Positions 16,694-26,176 are shown, counted from the stretch's first letter. The stretch is 64,000 bases of DNA from Fodinibius sp034521915 (GCF_034521915.1 NZ_JAXHLU010000010.1:37731-101730), one strand, 5' to 3'. Numbers and translations are program-made. The notes: a model not told the origin generated them from the sequence alone.

Positions 16694-17038
16694 ATGCCAC
16701 TTACGATGAAACGTATATCAGCAACAGAACTTCACGATCGCATGACGAGCGAAAATCGTCCTGTGTTGATCAATGCGTTATCGGAAGAAGCCTTCACGAG
16801 CAAGCGCATTCCGGGCTCCATCAACATTACGGAGCATAACCTCGAATGCGCATCAAATGTAATACCTGACAAAGATCAGGATATCGTAGTCTACTGCGCA
16901 AATGCGGATTGTGATGCCTCCCCCAAACTTGCTGAAAAGCTCACAGAGATGGGCTACAACAACGTTTGGGACTTTGAAGAAGGCTTAGCCGGATGGCGCA
17001 GCGAAGGCTATCCCCTCACAGGCACCGATGTAAGCTAA
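16694..17038 (+). CDS. rhodanese-like protein
   Basis: 114 residues from ATG 16694, chosen because AGAGGTGAT at 16681-16689 is a well-placed Shine-Dalgarno; a GTG inside that motif (16685) is a poorer start. Single rhodanese domain: ISATELHDRM at the start, LINALSEEAFTSKRIPGSINI, active-site loop YCANADCDAS with the catalytic Cys, and NVWDFEEGLAGWRSEGYPL at the end. Single-domain rhodaneses transfer sulfane sulfur or serve as sensors; the substrate is unknown. Confidence 0.9.
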   Translation: MPLTMKRISATELHDRMTSENRPVLINALSEEAFTSKRIPGSINITEHNLECASNVIPDKDQDIVVYCANADCDASPKLAEKLTEMGYNNVWDFEEGLAGWRSEGYPLTGTDVS

Positions 17039-17062
17039 CATATATCACTTTCTTATTTTGGG

Positions 17063-17096
17063 AAGCTGCGGCAATTCAGTTTGCCGCAGCTTTTTT
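17063..17096 (+). terminator. rho-independent terminator after the rhodanese gene
   Basis: AAGCTGCGGCAA-TTCAGT-TTGCCGCAGCTT followed by TTTTT; perfect 12-bp stem about 24 bp after the stop codon. Confidence 0.93.
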
Positions 17097-17140
17097 ATTT
17101 TGACCTGAATCAGAAATATAAATGGTTTTCAATCGGGCAT

Positions 17141-17274
17141 AAGAATTGTGTTCTGTTAGTCAAAGGATGCAGTTTGTAGATTTTGTACCGGTGAGGCTTC
17201 CATTATTATGCACTAACAGTCAAAGGACTATTAAAATCTACGCATCCTGCCGACCAAAGCGTTTACACAATTCT
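17141..17274. other. nested inverted-repeat element, possible structured RNA or MITE
   Basis: Three pairs of complementary arms are nested in register: AGAATTGTGT (17142-17151) with ACACAATTCT (17265-17274), GGATGC (17165-17170) with GCATCC (17242-17247), and GTAGATTTT (17176-17184) with AAAATCTAC (17233-17241). An alternative pairing exists, CTGTTAGT (17153-17160) with ACTAACAG (17212-17219). The 10-mer AGTCAAAGGA occurs twice, at 17158 and 17218. No coding frame. The rest of the gap to 17562 holds more short inverted repeats (around 17363 and 17403) and nothing else recognisable. Confidence 0.45.
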
Positions 17275-17282
17275 AAGTACGG

Positions 17283-17314
17283 CCTACGTAGCTAAGCTAC
17301 TTCGGCGTAGTAGG
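17283..17314. repeat. dispersed palindromic repeat, copy 1
   Basis: A unit beginning CCTACGTAGC and ending GCGTAGTAGG. Positions 17285-17314 match 31724-31753 at about 27 of 30 bases by eye, and a degenerate inverted copy lies at 38657-38683. Confidence 0.6.
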
Positions 17315-17562
17315 CCCTTGATCTTTTCATCTCTTCCAGTGGTTTTTCTGGTCCCGTGTGTCCCGAACTTTTCGGGGTTTACTATTGGTGGTTGGATCAA
17401 GCCCCCGAATTCTCGGGGCGCAGCAAAAGGGATACCCAATCGTATTTTGGGTCGTTTAAAAAAAGGAGTCATTAAGACTCTTAGTTCGGAATTTACATCG
17501 AATTCACGTTATTTTATCATCCAATTTGCCAATTAAAACTACGCTACCACTCATTGCAATAC

Positions 17563-18999
17563 ATGCAAAAAGAAATCAAAGATCTCGAACAGCAGGCCCG
17601 CCAGCTGGAAACCACCACCGAAGAGCGGAATCATTTATTTGACAAAGCCCGTCAATACGGAGAACGTTTTCTTAATTCCCTTTCCGAAAAGCCGGCTTAT
17701 GTAGATGAGCAATCCATGGGCAAGGGCGTATATGATCTGCCATTTGATGAAAAACCCAAAGACTTTGATAAACTGTTGGATCTCCTTCATTCAGAAGTAG
17801 ATACACCCGGACTCAATCCCGCCTCGGGCAAGCACGCCGGTTATATTCCCGGCGGCGGAATCTATCCCTCGGCCATCGCCGATTACCTGGCGGCCGTAAC
17901 TAATCGCTATACGGGTGTTTTCTTTTCATCACCGGGGGCCGTTCGCATCGAAAATATGTGCATCCGCTGGATGAATGATCTGGTTGGCTATCCCGAAGGA
18001 GCTGCAGGTAACCTCACCTCGGGCGGATCCATTGCCAACTTAATAGCACTGGTCGTTGCTCGAGATAATTCCGGAATTAAAGCTAAAGATTTTAATCGCG
18101 CCGTTATTTACACAACCCGGCAAGTTCACCATTGCGTAGTCAAAGCTATTAAGTTTTCCGGACTGCAAGAGGCTACGCTTCGTACCATTCCAATGGACGA
18201 TCGTTTCTGCATGAAGGCAGATGCGCTGGAAAAGCAAATTAAAGCCGACAAGAAGGAGGGACTCATTCCCCTGACGATTTTTGCTTCGGCGGGCACTACC
18301 GATCTCGGGGCTGTCGACCCGCTCGATGAAATTGGTGCTATCGCTGAGCGGCACGACCTTTGGTTCCACGTGGATGCGGCCTACGGCGGCTTTTTCCTGC
18401 TCACCGATCACGGCAAAGAGGTCATGAAGGGCATCGAAAAATCAGATTCGGCCACTATCGATCCTCACAAGGGATTGTTTTTACCCTACGGATCTGGAGC
18501 GTTGCTTGTGAAAGACGGGGAGAAGCTATACGATTCGCAGCACATGTCGGCCAATTATTTGCAAGATACTTACAAGGCGACACAAGAAGCATCACCCGCC
18601 GATCTTTCCCCGGAGCTCTCCAAGCATTTTCGCGGACTGCGGATGTGGCTGCCCCTCCAGCTTTTTGGCATACAGCCCTTCCGCGCTGCACTGGAAGAGA
18701 AACTGTTACTCACGCGCTACTTTTATGATGAGATTCAAGAAATCGATGGCATCGAAGTTGGTCCTGAGCCTGAACTTTCGGTTGCCTTTTTTCGGTACGT
18801 TCCCGAATCAGGAAGTGCTAATACATTCAACAAAAAGCTGGTCAATGAAATCCACCGCGACGGACGCGTGTTTCTCTCCTCAACGCACATTGATGGAACT
18901 GTATACCTGCGGCTGGCAGTACTTAACTTTCGGACGCATTTGGAAGATGTGGATTTGATACTGTCAGTCCTCAAGGAGAAAATTCAACAGCTAACATAA
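17563..18999 (+). CDS. PLP-dependent group II decarboxylase (aromatic-amino-acid-type)
   Basis: 478 residues from ATG 17563; a TTG three codons upstream is in frame, and neither has a Shine-Dalgarno. Group II decarboxylase features: HAGYIPGGGIYPSAIADYL, GNLTSGGSIANL, cofactor-stacking HVDAAYGGFFLL, and the PLP Lys303 in IDPHKGLFLPYGSG. C-terminal region ends FRTHLEDVDLIL. Members decarboxylate Trp, Tyr, Phe, DOPA or Asp/Glu; the exact substrate is not clear from sequence. Monocistronic. Confidence 0.88.
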   Translation: MQKEIKDLEQQARQLETTTEERNHLFDKARQYGERFLNSLSEKPAYVDEQSMGKGVYDLPFDEKPKDFDKLLDLLHSEVDTPGLNPASGKHAGYIPGGGIYPSAIADYLAAVTNRYTGVFFSSPGAVRIENMCIRWMNDLVGYPEGAAGNLTSGGSIANLIALVVARDNSGIKAKDFNRAVIYTTRQVHHCVVKAIKFSGLQEATLRTIPMDDRFCMKADALEKQIKADKKEGLIPLTIFASAGTTDLGAVDPLDEIGAIAERHDLWFHVDAAYGGFFLLTDHGKEVMKGIEKSDSATIDPHKGLFLPYGSGALLVKDGEKLYDSQHMSANYLQDTYKATQEASPADLSPELSKHFRGLRMWLPLQLFGIQPFRAALEEKLLLTRYFYDEIQEIDGIEVGPEPELSVAFFRYVPESGSANTFNKKLVNEIHRDGRVFLSSTHIDGTVYLRLAVLNFRTHLEDVDLILSVLKEKIQQLT

Positions 19000-19139
19000 A
19001 TAGCCTCGTATTCTTAAAGATTAAGCCTCTGCCTGTTGCAGACGCCATAAACATTAAGCAATTCTTTTCAATATGACGGAGCTACTCGTACACGCTAACC
19101 GAGGTGCTTCCCTATGCAGGGAGATATGCTCAACAAGAG

Positions 19140-21134
19140 TTAATTTGCCGGCTCAAAGAAAGACCCTTGGGGTATTTCTGTTAACTTCAGTTGTTCCAAT
19201 AAGTCGCTGTATCGCGAATCTTCCTTTATTTCATCCCACAAAGGATCAGAAAATATAAAATATATTTCTCCAACTTTATCTTCGGCCGCTCGTTGCAGGT
19301 GAAAGAAGACCTCATCGTACTTTTCCATTCCCAAATAGGCCATGGCAATATCAAGTGAGGATGCCATATATGAGTCATCTGCATCACCGATTTGCAACGC
19401 ATCTATAAAATGATCTGCCGCATCATCCAGGCCAAGCCGGGCGGATGTGTAAACCAGATGGGGGATATTTTTTTGCTCCCGGGATACTAAATTTTGTAAT
19501 ACTTCAAATTCTTTGTGCGCCTTTTTTAACTTTTGCATAGCAACGAGGGTCCAGCCCTTCCCTTCCAGTGCTGCCAGAAATGACGAATCCAACTCCAGCG
19601 TATAATTATACTGCTCCAGCGCATTCGAAAACTTATTTAAATTGTAATAGGCTCTGCCCAGTTCGGCATTATAAAGAAGATTGGTAGGCTCCAGCTCTAG
19701 CGTCCGCTCCATCCAGGAAAGAGCAGTTTCATTTTCACCGATCATATTCAAAAAACGAAAATAATTATAGCATACTTCCGGATTGCTTGGATCGATTTCA
19801 TATGCCCTGTTCAGCAAGAATTTTGCCTTTTCATAATCTTGCCTCAATAATAGTTCTATCATTCCGCTTAGAGCTACTGCTGTTGCAAATTGATCATCTA
19901 AAGTTAAAACGGCATCAATGTTTTCTTCGGCCTTTTTATAAGCACGGCGGGGTTGCATCTGGCCGTAAATACCCAAAAACATGTAGCATTGGGCCAATCC
20001 AATGCTCGATTTTAGATGCGAAGAATCTTTCTCAATTGCCTGATTAAAACACTTCATTGCTTTTCGAACCGAGGTGAGCGAATGCTTTTGCAACTCAAAA
20101 CGACCTTCCAAATAGCGTTCGTAAGCTCCCTTTTTATTACGGGATTTTTTTGCCTTTGGCTTGGGTCTTGACTCCTCACCTTCAAACCCTTTTTGAACTT
20201 TCTCTAATATCTCTTGAGAAATACCATCCTGTATTTCAAAAATATCCTTCAAATGGCGTTCATACGTTTCTGACCATAAATGAAACCCACCCCCGGTTTC
20301 AATAAGCTGTGCCGTAACACGAATCTTATCTTGATTTTTCCGTACGCTTCCCTCAAGGATGTGACTTACCATTAGGTCTTCGCCAATAGTTCGTATATCT
20401 ATATTTTGCCCCTTATACGCAAATGCCGAAGTTCGGGAGGTTACATCGATGCCCTTCATCTTGGTTAACCCGTTAATAATTTCCTCGGTAAGCCCGTCAC
20501 CAAAATACTCAAAGCCCCTCTCACTACTCATATTTACAAATGGCAACACAGCCAATCGGTTTTTAACCCTACCGCTTTTGGCTTTTACGTCACGAACCGT
20601 TGGTACGTTAATTCCGTCATTCGTAACGGCAAAAATCGAAAGGGGATATTTAACATTCTTCAGTTCAAAGGTGCCAAGCTCCTTTGTTTTTATATCACGA
20701 TGATTGCTAATTTCATTCTGAACCTTCTCAGAAATCAATATGCCTCCGGAAATTCCGAGAGGTTCCAATCGAGAGGCAATATTTACGGCATCGCCATATA
20801 CATCTTCATCATTGTAAGCGATATCACCCACATGTATCCCAATACGAAGCGGCAAATACGGATTGGCTATGTCGTTCTGAATTTTAATGCCACACATAAC
20901 AGCATTATAAGCACTGTTAAAAATAGTAAGTGCTCCGTCGCCGTAGTAGTGAAGTATTTTGCCATCAAATGCTGTAGCTCTCTCGTTCAGCACCTGGCGA
21001 TGCCGTTCCTTTTGTCTATTAGCATTATCTTCGTCTTCCTGCATCATAGCTGTATAACCGACAATGTCGGTAAACATAACAGCTGCAAGCAAACGCGTTG
21101 TTTGTGCTCCCATGATAGCCGTATTAAATTGCAT
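19140..21134 (-). CDS. class III nucleotide cyclase - TolB-like - TPR protein
   Basis: 664 residues in three parts. Residues 12-180: class III cyclase homology domain with MFTDIVGYTAMMQ (metal Asp), YYGDGALTIF and VYGDAVNIASRLEPL. Residues 190-310: TolB-amino-terminal-like region RLAVLPFVNMSSERGFEYFGDGLTEEIINGL, typical of this architecture. Residues 330-640: about eight TPR units. No membrane segment is evident. Such proteins are thought to make cAMP and to assemble through TPRs. Start at Met1 or Met8 (MGAQTTRLLAAVMF), the latter closer to family norms. Confidence 0.85.
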   Translation of the reverse strand: MQFNTAIMGAQTTRLLAAVMFTDIVGYTAMMQEDEDNANRQKERHRQVLNERATAFDGKILHYYGDGALTIFNSAYNAVMCGIKIQNDIANPYLPLRIGIHVGDIAYNDEDVYGDAVNIASRLEPLGISGGILISEKVQNEISNHRDIKTKELGTFELKNVKYPLSIFAVTNDGINVPTVRDVKAKSGRVKNRLAVLPFVNMSSERGFEYFGDGLTEEIINGLTKMKGIDVTSRTSAFAYKGQNIDIRTIGEDLMVSHILEGSVRKNQDKIRVTAQLIETGGGFHLWSETYERHLKDIFEIQDGISQEILEKVQKGFEGEESRPKPKAKKSRNKKGAYERYLEGRFELQKHSLTSVRKAMKCFNQAIEKDSSHLKSSIGLAQCYMFLGIYGQMQPRRAYKKAEENIDAVLTLDDQFATAVALSGMIELLLRQDYEKAKFLLNRAYEIDPSNPEVCYNYFRFLNMIGENETALSWMERTLELEPTNLLYNAELGRAYYNLNKFSNALEQYNYTLELDSSFLAALEGKGWTLVAMQKLKKAHKEFEVLQNLVSREQKNIPHLVYTSARLGLDDAADHFIDALQIGDADDSYMASSLDIAMAYLGMEKYDEVFFHLQRAAEDKVGEIYFIFSDPLWDEIKEDSRYSDLLEQLKLTEIPQGSFFEPAN

Positions 21135-21250
21135 TCTGAGGTATCAGGCCGAGCCTTACCCTACAGGGCATTTTGAAATATAAAAATACATAAACCTATG
21201 TATAAATGTCGGTTAGAGTGTATTAATTTTTTGATGGGCAGAACAGCATC

Positions 21251-21862
21251 TTAGGCCGTCAGCCAGTTTAGAATTGTATCCAAAATTACTCCCTTCCTTT
21301 TCTGTGAAAATCCTTTTTCTGATGCAGCATTCTCGATACCAAATAACGACTCGTGTATCGGACCCGCAACAACAGGATAGTAACAAAGCGAAAAAATATT
21401 CATAAGTAAATCCTGTACGCTGACAGAAGCTATTTCATAATTTGCCGCAGCGCCGCTTAGCTCTTCTTCAAATGTTGTAACCTGCAGTGATACCTGATCC
21501 TCAAAAATAGGCTGCAGCCAGTCTGGCTTTCTACTGATTTCCGTAATCACAAACGCCAAAACCCTCGGACTTTCATCTGCTTTTTCCAAACTGTTTTCGA
21601 TCAACAACTCTATTTTTTTAAATAAGGGTACATCTTTCGAAAGAACATCATTCAGATCCTCAAAAATCACCTGCACCGATTGTTTATATACATGCTCGAA
21701 AAGTTCTTTTTTAGTATTAAAATAATAGTGTATCATCGCCTTGGTTACTCCAATATGATCGGCAATATTATGGAGACGTGTTCCCTCAAACCCATGCGTT
21801 AAAAACTCATTCCGAGCTGCCTCAATAATTTCTTGGCGGGTATTTTTAGACTGCTTACTCAT
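21251..21862 (-). CDS. TetR/AcrR-family transcriptional regulator
   Basis: 203 residues. N-terminal helix-turn-helix: RQEIIEAARNEFLTHGFEGTRLHNIADHIGVTKAMIHYYFNTKKELFEHVY, residues about 9-60 in the canonical TetR pattern. The C-terminal ligand domain is variable and gives no clue to the effector. The nearest divergent gene is the NfeD-like gene at 22100; target unknown. Just upstream (21870-21900) are repeats of GTTAG/CTAAC (TAGTTAGTTAGG.. and CCTAACTGTTAC) that could serve as its operator. Confidence 0.88.
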   Translation of the reverse strand: MSKQSKNTRQEIIEAARNEFLTHGFEGTRLHNIADHIGVTKAMIHYYFNTKKELFEHVYKQSVQVIFEDLNDVLSKDVPLFKKIELLIENSLEKADESPRVLAFVITEISRKPDWLQPIFEDQVSLQVTTFEEELSGAAANYEIASVSVQDLLMNIFSLCYYPVVAGPIHESLFGIENAASEKGFSQKRKGVILDTILNWLTA

Positions 21863-22099
21863 AGAACTAAATAGTTAGTTAGGATGGTTACCTGAACCTA
21901 ACTGTTACTTTTGTGAAGAGCAAGCATATTAATCGGAAGGTTAGCCTCATCAAATGTCAAAACGGAAATATACCGCCTGTCTCAACAAATATTTTTAGGC
22001 AAACCAAAATTCGTTTGAATATGGGTTACTTATTTTTGAACATAGTTATAAATTGTTTTCCGATGTTGTTTCCAATTTCCTTTTTGATACCTTTACAGT

Positions 22100-23236
22100 A
22101 TGAAACAGCTAATCATTATCACATTACTTACTTTCTTCACGGGCGGTACTTCAGTTCAGCCTGATACAACCGTAACCGATTCTGTTCAACAATCAAACTC
22201 CCAACCGGTAGTAACAATGATTTCTGTAGAGGGAGCCATTTCTCCTACTACAACCAACTACATCAACAGGGGAATAAAGACCGCCAGCGAACAGGGTTCC
22301 GAAGCCCTTATTATTCAGCTGGATACTCCCGGCGGGCTGTTGGAATCCACAAAAAATATCGTGCAGTCCTTCCTTCAATCCGATGATTTACCCATTATCG
22401 TATATGTTGCCCCCGAAGGAGCTCGTGCGGCCAGCGCCGGAACGTTTATCACGATGGCCGCCCATATTGCAGCAATGGCTCCCACTACTACCATAGGAGC
22501 CGCATCTCCCGTACAGATGGGAGGCGGACAATCCGACTCTGTAATGCAGAAAAAGATTTTTAATTACTCCGAGAGTTTTATTGAGAGCATCGCCAACAGG
22601 CGCGACCGCAATGCGGAATGGGCACGGTCAGCGGTTCGAGATGGAGAGTCGATTACCGCTGAAGAAGCACTCGAGTTAAATGTGATCGACCTAATCGCCT
22701 CTGATACGGAGGAACTTTTACAAAAAATTGATGGACGCACATTCAATGGCGATACGCTGATTACAAATAACGCAACCATTAAAGAAGTGCCAACGAATTT
22801 TGCCGAACAATTCCTCGGTTTTATCATGCGACCCGAGGTGATGCTTATTTTAACGATGATTGCCATCTATGGAATTATTGGTGAGGTAACAAATCCGGGG
22901 GCCATCGTGCCCGGTGTAGCCGGTGTTATTGCCTTGGTGTTGGTACTTTATGCCTCTGCAGCCATGCCAATCAATATTGCAGGTTTTGCGCTAATTGGTC
23001 TAGCCATCATTTTATTTGTCGCTGAAGCTTTTACCCCCACCTTTGGATTACTCATTGCAGGGGGGTCCGTATCTTTCTTCCTCGGAGCACTTATGCTTTT
23101 CCAAGATTTACCCGAATCGATGGAGCTTTCATGGGCCTGGCTTGTTCCCGGCCACCATATTAACGGCGCTCTTTTTTGTCTGGATTGTAACCGAAGGAAT
23201 TCGAGCTCAATTCACGGACAGCAAAACCGGTATTAG
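22100..23236 (+). CDS. NfeD-family membrane protein, N-terminal fragment (frameshifted)
   Basis: 378 residues as read, of which about 350 are in the proper frame. Signal peptide, then a ClpP-like serine protease domain: ALIIQLDTPGGLLEST, GARAASAGTFITMAAHIAAM (catalytic Ser in the ASAGT loop) and the later Lys region. Four hydrophobic helices follow (about 245-345). After SWAWLVP the frame changes; the true continuation ATILTALFFVWIV and the soluble NfeD OB-fold domain are in the frame 23151-23438. Deleting one base in TTCCCGG at 23147-23151 restores a long-form NfeD of about 445 residues. The partner is the slipin gene 42 bp downstream of the pair. Confidence 0.85.
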   Translation: MKQLIIITLLTFFTGGTSVQPDTTVTDSVQQSNSQPVVTMISVEGAISPTTTNYINRGIKTASEQGSEALIIQLDTPGGLLESTKNIVQSFLQSDDLPIIVYVAPEGARAASAGTFITMAAHIAAMAPTTTIGAASPVQMGGGQSDSVMQKKIFNYSESFIESIANRRDRNAEWARSAVRDGESITAEEALELNVIDLIASDTEELLQKIDGRTFNGDTLITNNATIKEVPTNFAEQFLGFIMRPEVMLILTMIAIYGIIGEVTNPGAIVPGVAGVIALVLVLYASAAMPINIAGFALIGLAIILFVAEAFTPTFGLLIAGGSVSFFLGALMLFQDLPESMELSWAWLVPGHHINGALFCLDCNRRNSSSIHGQQNRY

Positions 23237-23438
23237 CTCAATGATCGGCAAACAGGCCGAAGTTGTTGACAAGATTGACAACAGTCACGGAAAGGTTTTT
23301 GTGAACGGTGAATACTGGGATGCCATTAGCGACGGAAGTACTATTGAAGAAGGTGAATTTTGCGAAATTACCGAGATTGAAGGACTTAAAATGAAAGTAA
23401 GGCCACTATCAGAAACATCAGATACAAATAACGTATAG
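23151..23438 (+). CDS. NfeD-family protein, C-terminal fragment (frameshifted)
   Basis: Continuation of the preceding gene in the +1 frame: the last helix (ATILTALFFVWIV), then GISSMIGKQAEVVDKIDNSHGKVFVNGEYWDA, the NfeD OB-fold that presents the slipin-binding face, to the stop at 23438. It has no start or ribosome site of its own. See 22100-23236 for the shift. Confidence 0.75.
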   Translation, partial: ATILTALFFVWIVTEGIRAQFTDSKTGISSMIGKQAEVVDKIDNSHGKVFVNGEYWDAISDGSTIEEGEFCEITEIEGLKMKVRPLSETSDTNNV

Positions 23439-23479
23439 CAAATTTTAACAGCCATTACTAATCCCTAAAAAAGAAGCTT

Positions 23480-24310
23480 ATGGAAAGTTCGAACCAATTT
23501 TTTGATTTAATAACGTGGATCATCACTATTGCTGTGTTAACAGCAATACTGCTGCCTCAGATTTTTAAGATCCTTCGGGAATATGAACGTGCTGTTGTGT
23601 TTCGACTCGGTAAATTTCATAAGACCAAGGGACCGGGACTTATCATGCTGATTCCCTTTATCGATAAAATTGAGCGCGTTGACCTGCGAGTGTTAACAAT
23701 CAACGTAGATCGACAGGAGGTTATCACCAAAGATAACGTAACGGTACACGTTGATGCTATTACCTTTTTCCGCGTTATCGACGCCGAAGCGGCAACCATA
23801 CAGGTAGAGAAATATATCCACGCCACATCGATGTTAGCCCAAACAACCTTGCGCAGTATTGTAGGACAGGTGGAACTCGACGAGCTGCTGGCCGAGCGCG
23901 ATAAAGTAAATAAAAACATCCAGGAAATTATTGACCGACAGACCGATCCATGGGGTATCAAGGTGGTTTCTGTAGAAGTACGCGATGTAGTACTTCCCGA
24001 GAATATGAAGCGTGCTATGGCACGTCAGGCTGAAACCGAGCGAGATCGTCGTGCGAAAGTAATTAACGCTGAAGGTGAATTCCAGGCCGCTGAACGATTA
24101 GTCGAAGCAGCCACCATGATGAGAGAAGCCCCAATAGCACTACAACTTCGTTTCCTGCAAACGATGAGCGACATCAGCGAAGAAAATACCACCTTTGCTT
24201 TCTTACCGTTACCTATGGAAATGCTCGAGGTATTCAAAAATATGTCGGGCGTAGATGTGCCACCGCAAATTAGCGATGACTCAAATGAATCAGATAATGA
24301 AGAATCATAG
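23480..24310 (+). CDS. slipin/stomatin-like SPFH protein
   Basis: 276 residues. One N-terminal membrane helix (about residues 8-28), then the SPFH/band-7 domain: REYERAVVFRLGKFHKTKGPGLIMLIPFIDKIERVDLR, VTVHVDAITFFRV, TTLRSIVGQVELDELLAERDKVN, and the coiled-coil arm ENMKRAMARQAETERDRRAKVINAEGE. Slipins form ring-like membrane assemblies and are usually encoded with NfeD, as here (42 bp downstream). Good family length and an intact frame, unlike its NfeD partner. Confidence 0.93.
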   Translation: MESSNQFFDLITWIITIAVLTAILLPQIFKILREYERAVVFRLGKFHKTKGPGLIMLIPFIDKIERVDLRVLTINVDRQEVITKDNVTVHVDAITFFRVIDAEAATIQVEKYIHATSMLAQTTLRSIVGQVELDELLAERDKVNKNIQEIIDRQTDPWGIKVVSVEVRDVVLPENMKRAMARQAETERDRRAKVINAEGEFQAAERLVEAATMMREAPIALQLRFLQTMSDISEENTTFAFLPLPMEMLEVFKNMSGVDVPPQISDDSNESDNEES

Positions 24311-24352
24311 TTAATACATTGAATAGTAAATGAGGTTTTATTTGAGGTAATT

Positions 24353-24387
24353 AACTGGCGCAGGCCCTCAGGCATGCGCCAGTTTTT
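24353..24387 (+). terminator. rho-independent terminator after slipin
   Basis: AACTGGCGCA (24353-24362) pairs with TGCGCCAGTT (24374-24383), followed by TTTT. It closes the NfeD-slipin operon. Confidence 0.9.
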
Positions 24388-24457
24388 TGTATTACGAATG
24401 ATCTATTAGCCTCTGATGTTATTTCTACATAACAAAAAACTTAGTTCCCGTGACCTT

Positions 24458-25018
24458 ATGAGATTTTTATCAGTTCTATTAATCATTTTCTTCCTTCCCA
24501 TTATAAGCTGTCAGGCGCAGCAAGAAAATAACCGCACTACTAATCCTGAGGTAGCTAAAAGCAGTTCGGAGATCAAACCTCATAATCCCTATTATTCCCG
24601 CACTGATACGGCAAAACTAAACCTCCCTGATTCGGTTTGGAAAAAAGTTCTCAAACCCAAAGTCTATCACATTGCCCGTGAAAAAGGAACCGAGCGAGAA
24701 TATTCGGGCAAGTATTGGGATTACGAAGGCAAAGGTACTTATCATTGCGCAGTTTGTGGCAACAAACTTTTTGAATCGGAAGCAAAATATATGAGTCACT
24801 GCGGCTGGCCCAGCTTTTTTGAACCGGTTGGACTAAACAGCGTTAAATTTAAACCGGACAATTCATTTGGCATGCAGCGCACGGAAGTGCTTTGCGGACG
24901 CTGTAACTCGCATCTCGGTCATATCTTTAACGACGGGCCCCCTCCAACCGGCAAGCGCTACTGCATGAACTCAATTGTGTTGGATTTTGTACCGAACGAC
25001 AGTACACAAACAAATTGA
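24458..25018 (+). CDS. msrB: peptide-methionine (R)-S-oxide reductase, exported lipoprotein
   Basis: 186 residues from ATG 24458, chosen because MRFLSVLLIIFFLPIISC is then a complete lipoprotein signal with the lipobox IISC; an upstream in-frame ATG (24416) would add 14 residues. MsrB domain: YHCAVCGNKLF (zinc CxxC), MSHCGWPSFFEP, EVLCGRCNSHLGHIFNDGP (second CxxC) and the catalytic Cys in GKRYCMNSIVLDF. It reduces the R-epimer of methionine sulfoxide in proteins; the signal places it outside the cytoplasm, so it probably repairs envelope proteins. Convergent with the next gene, 4 bp apart. Confidence 0.92.
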   Translation: MRFLSVLLIIFFLPIISCQAQQENNRTTNPEVAKSSSEIKPHNPYYSRTDTAKLNLPDSVWKKVLKPKVYHIAREKGTEREYSGKYWDYEGKGTYHCAVCGNKLFESEAKYMSHCGWPSFFEPVGLNSVKFKPDNSFGMQRTEVLCGRCNSHLGHIFNDGPPPTGKRYCMNSIVLDFVPNDSTQTN

Positions 25019-25022
25019 ATTT

Positions 25023-26042
25023 TTAGTTTCCAATTACGCGATTGAGTAATCGGTCCCACATTTCAGCTCGCATATCAAAACTGGGCTCATATTGCTTGAA
25101 ACCCGTAACCTTGGTCGAATCGCCATTAAATTCCAGTCTGTAATTCCAAACATAGGGCGCTGACTGTTCGGTAAGCCATAAGTCTGATCGACCAAATCGC
25201 AGGTCGTGAACAATGAGGCCTTCGGGCTTTTTCTCTGCAGCATAGTATCCACGAGAAAACCAAATAAGTCGCTCCACAGGAAGCTGATTTCGATACGGCT
25301 GCAACAGCTCCCCATTTTGAGGAACTGACTGGAAATCGATTTTATCATCTTCATCAAAAATAGAATACAATCCGGCATAAAGCGTGTCATTGGCCTCAGC
25401 ATAACCCGTCCACAGAAGAATATTCAAAGGAGATGGGGTTGTCATATATCGCTCGGGGCTAATCTGCTGCCGATTAAAATTGTACTCAAACACATTATTT
25501 ATATGAAATTTAACCCCAAAACCCAGCAACAGGTACAGGGAACTTATCCCAATACCCAACCAGTTTGCCCATCTGCGATGTTGTGATTGCCTGTTTAAAA
25601 ATAGGGCGATCCCAATCCCGGCTAACAATGGCAGAGTATAAAAGGGATCAATAATAAAAATGGAATTAAAGCTGAGAGAGTAGTTACTAAATGGCTGAAA
25701 AACCTGGGTGCCGTAGCTCGTGCAGACATCAATAAAAATATGGGTGAGAAAAACCCAAAAAACCAGCCACGACCAGTCTCTCCATGTGGCATCATTCTTT
25801 TGATAACGCTGCAACAGCCATCCAAATAAAGGGGCAGCCACAACACAGAAAAATAGCGAATGCGTGATGCCGCGATGAATAGCCAAGGCCTGTACTTCTG
25901 ATACAAAAGGTGAAGCGAGAACATCGAGGTCGGGCAGTACGCCAAATGCCGCACCCCACAAAGCGGCCTTATTGCCGATCTTCTTTCCCAGCAGAGCTTC
26001 CCCAACCGCTGCACCAAGCGTAATTTGTGTAATCGTATCCAT
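25023..26042 (-). CDS. membrane-bound metal-dependent hydrolase family (DUF457/YdjM-like)
   Basis: 339 residues. N-terminal signature MDTITQITLGAAVGEALLGKK and LWGAAFGVLPDLDVLASPF, then HRGITHSLFF, give the His/Asp cluster conserved in DUF457. Four hydrophobic helices within 1-180 (the SLFFCVVAAPLFGW, WLVFWVFLTHIFIDV regions) and a soluble C-terminal half. Members are integral membrane proteins named hydrolases by motif; the reaction is not firmly known. Confidence 0.85.
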   Translation of the reverse strand: MDTITQITLGAAVGEALLGKKIGNKAALWGAAFGVLPDLDVLASPFVSEVQALAIHRGITHSLFFCVVAAPLFGWLLQRYQKNDATWRDWSWLVFWVFLTHIFIDVCTSYGTQVFQPFSNYSLSFNSIFIIDPFYTLPLLAGIGIALFLNRQSQHRRWANWLGIGISSLYLLLGFGVKFHINNVFEYNFNRQQISPERYMTTPSPLNILLWTGYAEANDTLYAGLYSIFDEDDKIDFQSVPQNGELLQPYRNQLPVERLIWFSRGYYAAEKKPEGLIVHDLRFGRSDLWLTEQSAPYVWNYRLEFNGDSTKVTGFKQYEPSFDMRAEMWDRLLNRVIGN

Positions 26043-26176
26043 GAAAACTTACATCTAATTCATTGGCGAAAAAAATTCTGCCTCGATCAACTCAAAACAA
26101 TTATAATTGTAAATGGGAATAGAGAAAACCGGTTAGATTATATTCAATATCACACACGAATGATAACATCTCATTT

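Noticed and set aside
16588..16839. 83-codon frame before the rhodanese gene
   Set aside because: Overlaps the rhodanese frame with no protein-like features; the palindrome lies at its start.
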